From Saprospiraceae bacterium (GTDB lineage: Bacteria > Bacteroidota > Bacteroidia > Chitinophagales > Saprospiraceae): 47,562 nt of DNA. Below are positions 26,335-35,252 of this stretch, piece after piece. A program made the translations under genes and the position numbers. The notes under the pieces are model-generated. The model worked only from the letters and a program-made list of their open reading frames with translations, had not been told where the DNA came from and searched no databases. The stretch spans positions 1-47,562 of the forward strand of contig JAHDDR010000007.1 of assembly GCA_020629255.1 (NCBI GenBank). Direction: 5' to 3'. How positions within the stretch are numbered: the stretch's first letter is position 1; the number at the start of each line of letters is the position of its first letter.

Positions 26335-26365
26335 TTGGGATACATATTGTAAATTCTTACATTTG
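26335..26365 (+). promoter_or_regulatory. Promoter of the non-specific endonuclease gene
   Basis: TTG (26335-26337), 20 bases, TACATTTG (26358-26365), followed by the ATG at 26385. A full match to the phylum promoter with normal spacing, and a leader of about 14 bases. Confidence 0.65.
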
Positions 26366-26384
26366 ATATTTAATCCAATACATT

Positions 26385-27290
26385 ATGAATAAAATATATC
26401 TACTTTTATTTTTTGCTTCCTTAATCCTGATTTCTTCTTGTAGGGAAGATGATACTTCCGATCGGGACCCTGTAGAATTTTGCCCCATCGGCAATCTGGT
26501 AGATCTACAAATGGCACTAGGCAATCCGAGTGGAGCCGTGGCCAACGTCAATTCTCCCAATAATTACCTGATGGAAATGGACGAATACACCATTTCGTAC
26601 AATCGGGACAGAGCCATCGCCAATTGGGTAAGCTGGTATCTTAGCCCTAATTGGTTTACTGGAGACGGAAGCCGTCAAGATGATTTTAGGGCTAACCCCT
26701 TCATTCCATCAGATTGGTACACCCCTAATGCCAACTCATATCAAGGAAGCGGTTTTGACCGAGGGCACAATTGCCCTTCTGCGGATCGTTTATGTTCTGA
26801 TAATTTCAATTCTGCCACGTTCTTCATGACCAACATGATTCCCCAAGCACCTCAAAACAACCAGGATGTTTGGAGAAGTTGGGAATGTTACTTGAGACAT
26901 TTGGCTAACCAGGGCAACGAACTGTACATAGTTATGGGAAATTATGGTATAGGAGGCGATGGCTTTTTCGGTTATAAAGAAAAAATTGTGGATGGAGATA
27001 ATGAAATCACTGTACCTGCTTCCATTTGGAAAGTCGCTATTGTTATTCCAGAACAAGATGGCGATGATATCAGTCGGATTAATGCACAAAGCACTGTTAT
27101 TGCCATAGATATTCCCAATGATCAAGAAGCAGGTGATTTTGCTTGGGACGATCCTTCTTTCATTACGACTGTAGATGATATCGAAAGCTTAACGGGTTAT
27201 GACTTATTTTCAGAGTTACCTGATAATGTAGAATCTGTTTTGGAAAATAAAGTACATGATGTAGAAGCGGGTTATCAAGCTTGTTTTTAA
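26385..27290 (+). CDS. DNA/RNA non-specific endonuclease, lipoprotein
   Basis: A 301-residue NUC-family (beta-beta-alpha metal) nuclease with a lipoprotein signal (lipid Cys19 in LILISSCRED). The active site is DRGH (125-128, catalytic H128), and the Mg-binding Asn is expected at N159 in TNMIPQAPQNNQDVW, with a following Glu in WRSWE. This is the Serratia/EndA nuclease arrangement. It would degrade DNA and RNA at the cell surface or in the periplasm for nutrient use or biofilm turnover. It has its own promoter and a shared bidirectional terminator. Cys residues at 33, 130 and 137 might form disulfides. Confidence 0.92.
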   Translation: MNKIYLLLFFASLILISSCREDDTSDRDPVEFCPIGNLVDLQMALGNPSGAVANVNSPNNYLMEMDEYTISYNRDRAIANWVSWYLSPNWFTGDGSRQDDFRANPFIPSDWYTPNANSYQGSGFDRGHNCPSADRLCSDNFNSATFFMTNMIPQAPQNNQDVWRSWECYLRHLANQGNELYIVMGNYGIGGDGFFGYKEKIVDGDNEITVPASIWKVAIVIPEQDGDDISRINAQSTVIAIDIPNDQEAGDFAWDDPSFITTVDDIESLTGYDLFSELPDNVESVLENKVHDVEAGYQACF

Positions 27291-27316
27291 ATCAACTTTT
27301 TAGAACTCTATTAAAA

Positions 27317-27352
27317 AAATAAGGGGAAGGCATATTAGCCTTCCCCTTATTT
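27317..27352. terminator. Bidirectional terminator between nuclease and hmgA
   Basis: A 15-bp perfect stem (27317-27331 with 27338-27352) with a 6-base loop, A-run before and T-run after. It serves the + strand nuclease gene and the convergent - strand dioxygenase gene, whose stop is 15 bases away. Confidence 0.88.
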
Positions 27353-27367
27353 TGTGGATCATTACTG

Positions 27368-28522
27368 CTACGACAACCAACTCTGATAATAGGTCGGATC
27401 TTCAATGCCTACGGTATGCTCTGTCAATTTCAATGGCTTGAAGGTGTCTACCATAACGGCAAGTTCATGGGTTGCCTTCTTGCCAATGCTCTTTTCCACG
27501 GTTCCGGGATGTGGGCCGTGTGGTATGCCTCCGGGATGAAGCGTAATCATGCCTCGTTCTACATGCTTCCTCGACATGAAATCACCATCCACATAATAAA
27601 GCACTTCATCACTATCAATATTCGAATGATTGTAAGGTGCCGGAATCGCCTGTGGGTGGTAATCGTATAATCGCGGGCAAAAAGAGCAAATTACAAATCC
27701 CCTTGCTGCAAAAGTCTGATGCACCGGAGGGGGTTGGTGCACCCGCCCGGTAATTGGTTCGAAATTATGGATCGAAAAGGCATACGGGTAACAATATCCA
27801 TCCCAACCAATCAAATCAAATGGATGATTTAAATAAGTGTATGGATAAATGATATCTTCTTTTTTGATGTAGAATTTGAAATCGCCTTGCTCATCATGGG
27901 TTTCCAAATCTTGTGGTTTTCGGATGTCTCGTTCACAAAAAGGGGAGTGTTCCAAGAGTTGTCCGAATTGCCCTCTATACCGTTTGGGGGTAACAATCGG
28001 GCTTGAGCTTTCCACTATGAATAAGCGATTGTTTTCATCATTAAAGATGAGTTGATAAATCGTTCCTCTGGGAATAACGAGGTAATCGCCATACTCGAAG
28101 GGAATATTGCCATACATGGTCTTTAAGACACCTGTTCCTTCATGGATAAAAATCACTTCATCAGCATCGGCATTCTTGAAAAAATAATCCGTCATGGATT
28201 TCTTTGGTGCGGAGAGTACAATCTTGCAATCATTGTTCACCAAAACCGGTTTCCGGCTTTTGATGTAATCATCCTCCGGATGGATTCCGAATCCTTTTAG
28301 GCTCCTATGCTTGAGTTGCTTGTCCGATACCAATTTAGGGGCTACGGAAAAAGGCTCTCCTACTTGCTTAATTTGAGTCGGAGCGTTGACATGATACAAC
28401 AAAGAGTACATATCATCAAAACCGATGGTTGAAAAGAGTTCTTCATGATACAACGAACCATTCGGTTGCCTGAATTGGGTATGACGTTTTTGAGGTATAT
28501 CACCCAATGTATAATAATGCAT
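27368..28522 (-). CDS. hmgA: Homogentisate 1,2-dioxygenase
   Basis: A 384-residue cupin-type Fe(II) enzyme that opens the ring of homogentisate to maleylacetoacetate in tyrosine and phenylalanine catabolism. The C-terminal half has the iron-site region: YNHSNIDSDEVLYYVDGDF, followed by TLHPGGIPHGPHPG and THELAVMVDTF. The early part is family-like (YHVNAPTQ, GFGIHPEDDY). The usual neighbours of the pathway (fumarylacetoacetase, 4-hydroxyphenylpyruvate dioxygenase) are not in the window, so it is encoded apart from them. The length is that of the shorter bacterial branch. Confidence 0.93.
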   Translation of the reverse strand: MHYYTLGDIPQKRHTQFRQPNGSLYHEELFSTIGFDDMYSLLYHVNAPTQIKQVGEPFSVAPKLVSDKQLKHRSLKGFGIHPEDDYIKSRKPVLVNNDCKIVLSAPKKSMTDYFFKNADADEVIFIHEGTGVLKTMYGNIPFEYGDYLVIPRGTIYQLIFNDENNRLFIVESSSPIVTPKRYRGQFGQLLEHSPFCERDIRKPQDLETHDEQGDFKFYIKKEDIIYPYTYLNHPFDLIGWDGYCYPYAFSIHNFEPITGRVHQPPPVHQTFAARGFVICSFCPRLYDYHPQAIPAPYNHSNIDSDEVLYYVDGDFMSRKHVERGMITLHPGGIPHGPHPGTVEKSIGKKATHELAVMVDTFKPLKLTEHTVGIEDPTYYQSWLS

Positions 28523-28689
28523 AACTAATTATTTTTCCTTTTCCGTGAAGTTAAATCAATTGTCTGTCAATACAAAGATTGGATGTTTTTAGTTCAGAAT
28601 TAATTTCCAAACCAAGCTGCCATTTTTAATTGTTATATTATTGAATATGAATTATTTTAATCGGATTATCAAATTGATTTGGTGATAAC

Positions 28690-29682
28690 CTAGGCATTTA
28701 TTTTTTGCCAAATCATATCCTTAAGTTTTGCTATTCCTTGTTGGGCAATGGCTGATATAAAAATGTAAGGAACCCTCTGGGGCAAGCCCGGCTCTAGCAT
28801 TTCTTTGAGTTCTTCGTCTAGCAAATCGCTTTTGGTAATGGCGAGTAGGCGAGGTTTATCCAACAATTCCGAATTGAATTGTTCCAACTCGTTGAGTAAT
28901 ATTGCGTATTCTTTTTGGATATCATCCGTATCCGCAGGAATCATAAAAAGAAGGATAGCATTTCGTTCGATGTGTCTCAAAAAACGATGCCCGATCCCTT
29001 TTCCTTCGTGGGCTTTTTCAATAATACCCGGAATATCAGCCATGATGAATGATCGTCCATCTCGATAACTGACAATACCCAAATTGGGTGTAAGGGTGGT
29101 AAAAGGATAATTACCAATTTTAGGTTTGGCTGCCGTTATTACGGAAAGCAATGTTGATTTTCCAGCATTCGGAAAACCCACCAAGCCTACATCTGCCAAG
29201 ACTTTCAGTTCAAGGATTTTCCATTCCTCTTTGCCATCTTCACCTGGTTGTGCATATCGAGGTGATTGGTTGGTAGAAGATTTGAAATGATCGTTGCCCA
29301 AACCGCCTCTTCCTCCGGAAACCAAAATTCTGGTCTCCCCGTCTTCGAGCATTTCGAATTCGACCTCTCCTGTTTCTGCATTTTTGGCCACCGTTCCTAA
29401 GGGAACATCTAAAATAACATCTTTTCCATCTGCTCCATGCTTGTGACTCCCTGAACCATTTGCCCCGACACCAGCAATAATGTGTTTCCTATATTTTAGA
29501 TGCAGTAATGTCCACATTTGGGCATTCCCTTTTAGAATGATGTGTCCCCCTCTTCCACCATCGCCGCCATCGGGCCCTCCCTTTGCCGTCATTTTATCTC
29601 TATAAAAATGGGCTGAACCTGCTCCTCCTTTACCGGATCGGCAACAAATCCTTACATAGTCGACAAAATTTTGTTCAGCCAT
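28690..29682 (-). CDS. obg: GTPase Obg/CgtA
   Basis: A 330-residue ribosome-associated GTPase. The glycine-rich Obg fold is at 1-158 ([38 protein letters not shown]) and the G domain follows with GFPNAGKST (G1), [16 protein letters not shown] (G3) and ITKSDL (G4). There is no C-terminal OCT domain. The start [12 protein letters not shown] is chosen. The frame continues 15 codons upstream, but that stretch lies in the hairpin between adk and obg and is not conserved-looking. It acts in 50S maturation and stress control. It follows adk, a common Bacteroidota order. Confidence 0.96.
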   Translation of the reverse strand: MAEQNFVDYVRICCRSGKGGAGSAHFYRDKMTAKGGPDGGDGGRGGHIILKGNAQMWTLLHLKYRKHIIAGVGANGSGSHKHGADGKDVILDVPLGTVAKNAETGEVEFEMLEDGETRILVSGGRGGLGNDHFKSSTNQSPRYAQPGEDGKEEWKILELKVLADVGLVGFPNAGKSTLLSVITAAKPKIGNYPFTTLTPNLGIVSYRDGRSFIMADIPGIIEKAHEGKGIGHRFLRHIERNAILLFMIPADTDDIQKEYAILLNELEQFNSELLDKPRLLAITKSDLLDEELKEMLEPGLPQRVPYIFISAIAQQGIAKLKDMIWQKINA

Positions 29683-29716
29683 AATTATCGGTTTATTATT
29701 TTTTACAATTAAAACG

Positions 29717-29750
29717 AATGTCATCACATCAAAAATGATGTGATGACATT
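29717..29750 (-). terminator. Hairpin between adk and obg
   Basis: A 14-bp perfect stem (29717-29730 with 29737-29750), loop of six bases, with CGTTTTAATTG after it on the - strand. It lies between adk and obg and is likely a partial terminator or mRNA-processing hairpin, reducing obg expression relative to adk. Confidence 0.55.
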
Positions 29751-29777
29751 CTCATTACCCTTTTCCTCAACGAATAA

Positions 29778-30362
29778 TTATACCGTTTGGGATTGGGTTT
29801 CTATTCTTTGGCAAATTCTTTCGAAAACTTCTTCTATGCTCCCTACACCATCTACAACAAATGCTTTGTCTATTTGTGCGTAATGAAGAGCAACCGGAAT
29901 CGTTTCGTCTTTATAGACTTGTATTCTATTGGCAATTACATCCGGGTCTTGATCATCCACTCTACCGGAAGTTTTGCCTCTTTCCAACAATCTTTTTGTG
30001 AGTTCTTTATCTTCTACCCTCAATTCGATCAAGCAAGTAATGCTTTGTTCCATTTCCTCCATCAGTTTATCCAAGGCACTTGCTTGGGGAACGGTACGAG
30101 GAAAACCATCAAAAATAAATCCTTTGGCATCTGGATGTGCTTCGACTTCTTTTCTAAGAATGCCAATCGTAACACTATCTGGAACTAATTGTCCTTTGCT
30201 CGAATAACTTATGGCTTCTAAGCCTAGAGGTGTTTTATTTTTGATTTCCCTTCTGAACAAATCTCCCGTAGAAATGTGGTGCAATCCATACTTTTCTACA
30301 ATGTTAGCAGCTTGAGTTCCTTTCCCTGAACCCGGAGGGCCGAATAAAATCAGGTTTATCAT
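29778..30362 (-). CDS. adk: Adenylate kinase
   Basis: A 194-residue phosphotransferase that interconverts ATP+AMP and 2 ADP. It has P-loop GPPGSGKGT (8-16), STGDLFRREI, the AMP-binding DGFPRTVPQA and the short LID region RGKTSGRVDDQDPDVI with no zinc Cys, i.e. the short-LID form common in this phylum. It stands upstream of obg on the same strand, with a hairpin between them. A TAACTTTG element lies 38 bases before the start. Confidence 0.97.
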   Translation of the reverse strand: MINLILFGPPGSGKGTQAANIVEKYGLHHISTGDLFRREIKNKTPLGLEAISYSSKGQLVPDSVTIGILRKEVEAHPDAKGFIFDGFPRTVPQASALDKLMEEMEQSITCLIELRVEDKELTKRLLERGKTSGRVDDQDPDVIANRIQVYKDETIPVALHYAQIDKAFVVDGVGSIEEVFERICQRIETQSQTV

Positions 30363-30399
30363 TTTAATTTCTATTGTTTCTGTTTTCTAAAATGCGGCA

Positions 30400-30407
30400 C
30401 AAAGTTA
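30400..30407 (-). promoter_or_regulatory. -7 promoter element of adk
   Basis: TAACTTTG on the - strand (CAAAGTTA on the + strand), with a TTG 23 bases upstream (30433-30431). It gives a leader of about 32 bases before the adk ATG at 30362. Confidence 0.45.
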
Positions 30408-30476
30408 TAACAATATTCCGAGAAATATTACAACTCGAATTAGACTAAGGTTCGCTAAATAAAGAACTTGTTCAAA

Positions 30477-30512
30477 ATAAAACGCCCAAGAAAATTTTCT
30501 TAGGCGTTTTAT
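30477..30512 (-). terminator. Terminator of the membrane/HhH-like protein gene
   Basis: A 10-bp perfect outer stem ATAAAACGCC / GGCGTTTTAT (30477-30486 with 30503-30512) encloses an inner AAGAAAATTTTCTT palindrome. It lies 21 bases after the stop of the 30533-31846 gene and carries T-tracts at both ends of the stem. Confidence 0.75.
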
Positions 30513-30532
30513 TTTAGAATCTATGTTAAAAA

Positions 30533-31846
30533 TCAATCATAACTCTTAGGTATGTCATGAGGAATATCCAACTCTTTTTCTAATTCTTCATCTGTCATTT
30601 CATTAATCTTGTCTTTATCTTCCACTACTGTTTCCGGTTTCACTTCTTGATTTTCGTATAGAATGGCAACATTCTTTTTTCCATTGAGTTTATCCATAAA
30701 TCCTTTTAGAGATTTTGCTCCAACATCTTCGTTTATCAGTTCTGCTACTACAGCCAAAATTGGAGTTCTTAGACCAGATGCCATTCCCAACTCTTGGAGG
30801 GCATTCATATTATCCTTGCCTTTCTTGGTATAGGTTTCCTTTAATGAAATAAAATCATACACCGAACGGATGCCTACATCGTGGGCCTTATCCACATCTT
30901 CTTTCATGTAGCATAATAATTTGGCTTGTCCTATCCAGTCCAATAACTGCCGTGCTTCAAATGGTGTTTTCAACAACAATTGGATTAAACTGGATTGTGC
31001 CAGATTTTGTGCATTATCAATTCCCTCCTCCCATAGACGTTCTCTATGGGCGACGCTCAACCCGCCAATATTTTTAAGATGAAGTTCTTTGTTATTAATA
31101 TCCCTTCCACTAAATACTCCTTTTAAAAGTTCAAGGATATAATTGAAAAATCGTTCGGGTAAAGTACCTGCTACAAATGCGATGGCTGGAACAAATGCCG
31201 TATTGAATTCTAAATTTCCAAACAGATTAACTTCGTTGGAAATGAAAGAAAAAATCAATGCCACTGCACAAGCAAACAACATCCTGAATGCTGCTTTATA
31301 AAATAAAATAGGCGTGATATCTGCTTTGGATAATCGACGCACCATATTGGATGATGCCCAAAGGAAGGCTCCCATGAAACCCCAAGCAATTGTAGCAATG
31401 CTTCGACGTTGTAAGTCATTCGCTGTAATATTATCCAAATCGACATTATGCAATTCCAAATTACCGAAATACATCCCCATGAAAAATGGGTTATGGCTGA
31501 ACGTTTTGGCTGTTTCTATTACATTACCCGCAGCATCTTTGGTTTCCATAAATAGATGACCAAAAAATTCGGAAGGAAATAGAAAGATTGAACTAAGAAC
31601 AGTACTTGTAAGGGTATAGAATGCCAAGGGCAGAAAATAGTTGGAACCCGACAATACTGTACTCGGTTTCCGTTCCACTTTATTTCCTCTTACAGTCTCG
31701 TATTTCTTTTTGAGCCCGAAGGTTTCCATCACTTTGGCATATTCATTATCTTTCTTCCCCATCTTAAAATATCGGAAAGAAAAGAAAACGATAATACCAA
31801 AACCATTAACGATGAAAGCAAATAAGATTTTAATAATAAAATCCAT
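30533..31846 (-). CDS. Multi-pass membrane protein with helix-hairpin-helix-like cytoplasmic tail
   Basis: A 437-residue protein I do not recognise by name. Hydrophobic segments lie at about 5-24, 70-90, 150-166, 183-203 and 216-229. After residue 240 the chain is soluble. The region 256-312 (LKNIGGLSVAHRERLWEEGIDNAQNLAQSS, then TPFEARQLLDWIGQAKL) resembles tandem helix-hairpin-helix folds of the type that reads L-x-x-I-x-G...L-x-x-x-G-I-x-x, and a similar VGIRSVYDFISL follows near 324. The final 40 residues are acidic. It may tether a nucleic-acid- or protein-binding tail to the inner membrane. The gene is alone, between the adk promoter and a 272-bp gap. Confidence 0.7.
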   Translation of the reverse strand: MDFIIKILFAFIVNGFGIIVFFSFRYFKMGKKDNEYAKVMETFGLKKKYETVRGNKVERKPSTVLSGSNYFLPLAFYTLTSTVLSSIFLFPSEFFGHLFMETKDAAGNVIETAKTFSHNPFFMGMYFGNLELHNVDLDNITANDLQRRSIATIAWGFMGAFLWASSNMVRRLSKADITPILFYKAAFRMLFACAVALIFSFISNEVNLFGNLEFNTAFVPAIAFVAGTLPERFFNYILELLKGVFSGRDINNKELHLKNIGGLSVAHRERLWEEGIDNAQNLAQSSLIQLLLKTPFEARQLLDWIGQAKLLCYMKEDVDKAHDVGIRSVYDFISLKETYTKKGKDNMNALQELGMASGLRTPILAVVAELINEDVGAKSLKGFMDKLNGKKNVAILYENQEVKPETVVEDKDKINEMTDEELEKELDIPHDIPKSYD

Positions 31847-32118
31847 ATTGATTTTTTTTGACGGTGTTTTAATAATAATGCAGGTTCTTAAGAATACCCA
31901 CTAGCACCATGCCAAATTCGAATTATTTAGCGGCTTCTCATTGCATGATGATTAAAAGTAATGTAAATATTACTCTTTTGGTAGTGCTTGATACCTTTCA
32001 GCGTTCTTTTTTATTAATTTATTGCAATCGTCACCTTTATGGCATGAATTGATAGTTGAAAAATGCTATTTTCTGCTTAGCTTCGGGGTTTCTTTTATAT
32101 AGTTAATTTTCTCAGACC
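31847..32118. other. Divergent intergenic region without a gene
   Basis: AT-rich spacer between divergently oriented genes. It contains an inverted repeat AGTAAT-N6-ATTACT (31957-31974). A TACCTTTC, one base off the -7 consensus, lies near 31990. I see no RNA gene and no credible ORF. Confidence 0.4.
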
Positions 32119-33567
32119 ATGAAAAATATTTTTACATTATTTGCCCTTATTCTTTTCTCCTTTCAGTTACAAGGACAATTGTTTTATCAAGAACTTATTC
32201 GAACGTTCACCATCCCTGAAATAGAACAGTTAAGGGATGATATGGAACTTCCTGAAGGTCTTCTCCCTATTAACTACGAGGTAGATGTTTATAAGATTCT
32301 TTATAATACACCCTACAAACATCTAGATTCCTTGGTACAGGCCAGTGGTGCCATTTTTGTTCCTAAAAATACAGAATGCCCTGTTCCTTTGGGTAGTTAT
32401 GGACATGGAACACAGTCCATACGCTCTAATGTTGCCAGTAATTTGAATGGAGGCCAATGGGAAGTGAGTTTGTTTTTTGCTGCTGCTTATGGATATATGA
32501 TAACCAACCCCGATTATTTAGGTTTGGGAGACTCCGATCCTGCCGTAAAAATACACCCATATACACATGCATTCAGCCAAAGCCATACAACTGTTAATAT
32601 GCTTCGTTCTGCTCGCCAATTAGCCGAATCCATAGATATTGAAATGAATGGGCAAATCTTTTTATACGGATATTCTCATGGAGGCTTTACAACCGTGGCT
32701 ACCCACAGACTTATCGAAGAAGAATTTCCAGAGGAATTCCACATTGCCGCTTCCGCTCCAATGTCTGGGCCATACGATCTGATTGATGCACAAGTGGATT
32801 TGATTATCTCTACTGAGCCATACGCCACTCCAGGCTATTTGCCTTATATCGTTTTGGCATACAAAGAAATGTTCCCTGATTTGCTAGAAGATTTCATTAT
32901 AGATGAGGTTTTTGTGCCACCCTATAATACATTACTTCCTGATTTATTTTATTCCGGAGATTATAGCATTGGTTATATCAATGGGCAATGCACTCCTGTT
33001 CCGCGAGATATGATAAGCCCCCAAGTAATGTCAGAATTTGAAAACGATCCCAACCACCCATTACGACAAGCATTGGCAGAGAGCCATATGCTAGATTGGG
33101 CTCCTCAGGCTCCTATCAAATTATTTTATTGTAATGGAGATGAACAAGTGACGTATCTTAATTCTGAATTGGCTTATGATGCTTGGACCAATAATGGTGC
33201 TCCTAATGTTGAAAAGGTTGACCTAGGTGATTTGACACATGGAGAATGTGCTGAGTTTGCTTTTATCCAAGCGTTGTTTTTCTTTGAAGATCACAAAACA
33301 TGCTGGGGTACCTTAAACAATCATAATATTTCAAAAGAAGAAATTGAAGTCTTTCCGAATCCAACAAAAGGCTGGATTGAATTTAAAGGTATAGAAGACC
33401 GTTCCGAAATCAGAGTTGTTAATGCCATCGGAAAAGAAATTTTCAATGGAACTACTGATCTTAGAAAACTAGATGTTTCTTCTTGGAATAATGGTTTCTA
33501 TTTCTTTGAGATTGAAGATACTTTGTCAGACAAAATCCTGATAGGTAAGTTCTCTATTTTAAAATAG
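32119..33567 (+). CDS. Secreted alpha/beta hydrolase with type IX sorting domain
   Basis: A 482-residue exported hydrolase. The signal peptide ends near GQLF (about residue 20). The catalytic domain has the nucleophile elbow GYSHGG (S186), with the Asp expected in CNGDEQV (about 347) and the His in LTHGE (about 375). A VPKNTECPVPLGSYGHGT stretch and NPDYLGLGDS match secretory lipase/peptidase-like hydrolases. The last 75 residues (EVFPNPTKGWIEF, VVNAIGKEIF, LDVSSWNNGFYFFEI, ILIGKFSIL) form a type A T9SS C-terminal sorting domain, so it is sent across the outer membrane and secreted or surface-bound. The substrate (lipid ester or peptide) is not assignable. Confidence 0.85.
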   Translation: MKNIFTLFALILFSFQLQGQLFYQELIRTFTIPEIEQLRDDMELPEGLLPINYEVDVYKILYNTPYKHLDSLVQASGAIFVPKNTECPVPLGSYGHGTQSIRSNVASNLNGGQWEVSLFFAAAYGYMITNPDYLGLGDSDPAVKIHPYTHAFSQSHTTVNMLRSARQLAESIDIEMNGQIFLYGYSHGGFTTVATHRLIEEEFPEEFHIAASAPMSGPYDLIDAQVDLIISTEPYATPGYLPYIVLAYKEMFPDLLEDFIIDEVFVPPYNTLLPDLFYSGDYSIGYINGQCTPVPRDMISPQVMSEFENDPNHPLRQALAESHMLDWAPQAPIKLFYCNGDEQVTYLNSELAYDAWTNNGAPNVEKVDLGDLTHGECAEFAFIQALFFFEDHKTCWGTLNNHNISKEEIEVFPNPTKGWIEFKGIEDRSEIRVVNAIGKEIFNGTTDLRKLDVSSWNNGFYFFEIEDTLSDKILIGKFSILK

Positions 33568-33875
33568 TTCAATACCCAGAAACGTCTAAAAATAGGTGGG
33601 AAAATAAAAAACCTTGCGGCTAGTTGACCGCAAGGTTTTTTCTATAAATGAGGGTTTACATTGAATCTTTTTGCCTTTTGATTTGTTATATATATAAGAG
33701 ACAAAAAGTCCAAAAATAAATAATATGTAAAATTATTTTTGGTAAAATCTTGAAAATGACCATAGAAAAAACTACATTTATCAACAATAGCAAAATGAAT
33801 GCAGTTGTCACTTTCCTGCCTCACAACTCATTCAAGAGATACCACATTTGTTAATTTATAAACAACCTTAGCTTT
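33568..33875. other. Intergenic region with one terminator
   Basis: Between the hydrolase and the ribosome hibernation factor. It contains the terminator at 33607-33640. Beyond it the sequence is AT-rich, with an open frame of 60 codons on the - strand (33642-33824) that has no family features and is not called. Nothing else is seen. Confidence 0.5.
33607..33640 (+). terminator. Terminator of the secreted hydrolase gene
   Basis: A 13-bp perfect stem AAAAACCTTGCGG / CCGCAAGGTTTTT (33607-33619 with 33628-33640), 8-base loop, T-run at the end and into the flank. It lies 40 bases after the stop. Confidence 0.85.
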
Positions 33876-34178
33876 ATGAAAATTAAAACGCAAGCGGTAG
33901 GATTTAACGCAGATAGCAAACTAATAACTTTCATTGAACAACGATTACCAAAGTTAGACCAATTTTATGATAAGATTATCAGTGCAGAAGTTTCATTGAA
34001 ACTAGAAAACTCAGGCCAAGTGAAGGATAAAATTGCCGAAGTCAGAATTAATGTGCCGGGTAACACCCTCATATCCAAAGAAACACAAAAAACTTTTGAA
34101 GCTTCCATCGATTTTGCCATCGATTCCCTAAAAAGGCAAATCAAGAAACATAAAGAGAAACAGTCCGCCCGAAGATGA
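33876..34178 (+). CDS. hpf: Ribosome hibernation promoting factor, short form
   Basis: A 100-residue HPF/RaiA-type protein. The fold begins MKIKTQAVGFNADSKLITFIEQRLPKLDQFY and continues to the basic helix SIDFAIDSLKRQIKKHKEKQSARR. It lacks the C-terminal dimerisation domain of long HPF. It binds the 30S decoding region under stationary or starvation conditions and blocks translation. It is a single gene followed by a very strong terminator. A TAGCTTTATG overlaps the start and cannot serve as a promoter for this ATG. Confidence 0.92.
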   Translation: MKIKTQAVGFNADSKLITFIEQRLPKLDQFYDKIISAEVSLKLENSGQVKDKIAEVRINVPGNTLISKETQKTFEASIDFAIDSLKRQIKKHKEKQSARR

Positions 34179-34196
34179 TCGGGTTTTGAGGCAGGA

Positions 34197-34241
34197 ACAC
34201 AAGAGGCTACCTAAAAATTTTAGGTAGCCTCTTGTGTTTTT
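34197..34241. terminator. Strong bidirectional terminator between hpf and M48 peptidase
   Basis: A 20-bp perfect stem (34197-34216 with 34218-34237) has AAAA/TTTT at its tip, so the real loop is larger than the single central base. A T-run follows on the + strand. It can end hpf and the convergent peptidase gene, which stops at 34290. Confidence 0.85.
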
Positions 34242-34289
34242 AATCCTGAGTCATCCTTAATATTCAAAAAATAAGGACAAAGGAAAATC

Positions 34290-35087
34290 TTACAATAAAC
34301 TCTTCAATCTTTGATAACGAGTTTGATCCCTTATATCTGTCATTTTACATCCGTTCGCTGCTGCTTTGCTTCTAATGTTTTGAATCCTATTATCCGGGTT
34401 CGGGTGGGTACTCATGAATTCCGGCGGAGCTCCTCCTCCCTGACTTTGGATTTTTTGGAAGAAACCGGCTGCACCGGCACAATTGTATTTCGTACCACTC
34501 AAATAATGAACCGAATAATTGTCTGCTTCTGTTTCGTGCCCTCGACTGAATTTTAGGTTAATAAGCCCAGCCGTAATCGCAGCCAATTGTTCTCTATTTC
34601 CTGCCAATGCTGATACAAGTACAGAAATTCCATACATTTTTGTCATTTGTCGAGTAGAATGCCTTTGGTCGGCATGTGCGATTTCATGACCCATTACTCC
34701 TGCCAACTGATCTTCCTTATCCAAGAATTTGATGAGTCCAGTGTAAACATATATGTAACCGCCTGGTGTACAGAATGCGTTAAGTGTTTTATCATCATCA
34801 ATGATTTTCACTTCCCAGGCAAAATCATTTCTGTGATGTACTTTTCCTGAGTTAAGAATATCATTCGTCATGTCTCGAATGATTTTATAGGCTTCTCTAT
34901 TCGTCGATTCTTTTAAAATCGGGAATTGGCTAGGATTGCTTTCGATCTCATTCTTTACTTGCAAACCCAACTCTGCGTCTTGCTGTTTAGAGAACAGGTT
35001 AAAACCTCCTCCAGGTTTACTTCCTTTACAACCAGAAAAAAGTAGGGTGAGTATCATGATGGATAAAACCCAAAAATGCTTATTCAT
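34290..35087 (-). CDS. M48-family zinc metallopeptidase, lipoprotein
   Basis: A 265-residue periplasmic peptidase, lipidated at C20 (LLFSGCKGS) from the start MNKHFWVLSIMIL. The 13 extra upstream codons are not signal-like. The zinc site is complete: HEIAH (134-138), with the third ligand Glu in GHETEADNY and the late STHPNPDNRI motif of the Oma1/BepA branch. It is likely an envelope protein quality-control or outer-membrane assembly protease. Two zinc-site-broken relatives lie at 21352-23210. A TAAATTTG element stands 37 bases upstream. Confidence 0.9.
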   Translation of the reverse strand: MNKHFWVLSIMILTLLFSGCKGSKPGGGFNLFSKQQDAELGLQVKNEIESNPSQFPILKESTNREAYKIIRDMTNDILNSGKVHHRNDFAWEVKIIDDDKTLNAFCTPGGYIYVYTGLIKFLDKEDQLAGVMGHEIAHADQRHSTRQMTKMYGISVLVSALAGNREQLAAITAGLINLKFSRGHETEADNYSVHYLSGTKYNCAGAAGFFQKIQSQGGGAPPEFMSTHPNPDNRIQNIRSKAAANGCKMTDIRDQTRYQRLKSLL

Positions 35088-35123
35088 ATCAAATTGGTTT
35101 TGATTTACTTTTAAAAACGTCAT

Positions 35124-35131
35124 CAAATTTA
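35124..35131 (-). promoter_or_regulatory. -7 promoter element of the M48 peptidase gene
   Basis: TAAATTTG on the - strand (CAAATTTA on the + strand), about 37 bases before the ATG at 35087. It lies downstream of the TonB gene terminator, so the peptidase can be expressed separately. Confidence 0.4.
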
Positions 35132-35188
35132 AAACATATTGAAATATATCGTTAAATTTTTGACGGAAGGTTATTTGATTGTCACGTT

Positions 35189-35231
35189 AAAAAAGGAACC
35201 GTCGTATGGAAATGCACCCATACGACGGTTC
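35189..35231 (-). terminator. Terminator of the TonB-dependent receptor gene
   Basis: A 14-bp perfect stem (35196-35209 with 35218-35231), 8-base loop, followed by CTTTTTTAACG on the - strand. It lies 21 bases after the receptor stop. Confidence 0.85.
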
Positions 35232-35252
35232 TTGGAGAAGGTCAAAAGAGCA

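Noticed and set aside
33642-33824. 60-codon open frame on the - strand in the hydrolase-hpf gap
   Set aside because: AT-rich chance frame with no recognisable domain, no promoter element and no conserved context.
33868-33878. TAGCTTTATG at the hpf start as a promoter element with TTTG 18 bases upstream
   Set aside because: The transcript would start downstream of the conserved hpf ATG, so it cannot drive the full protein.
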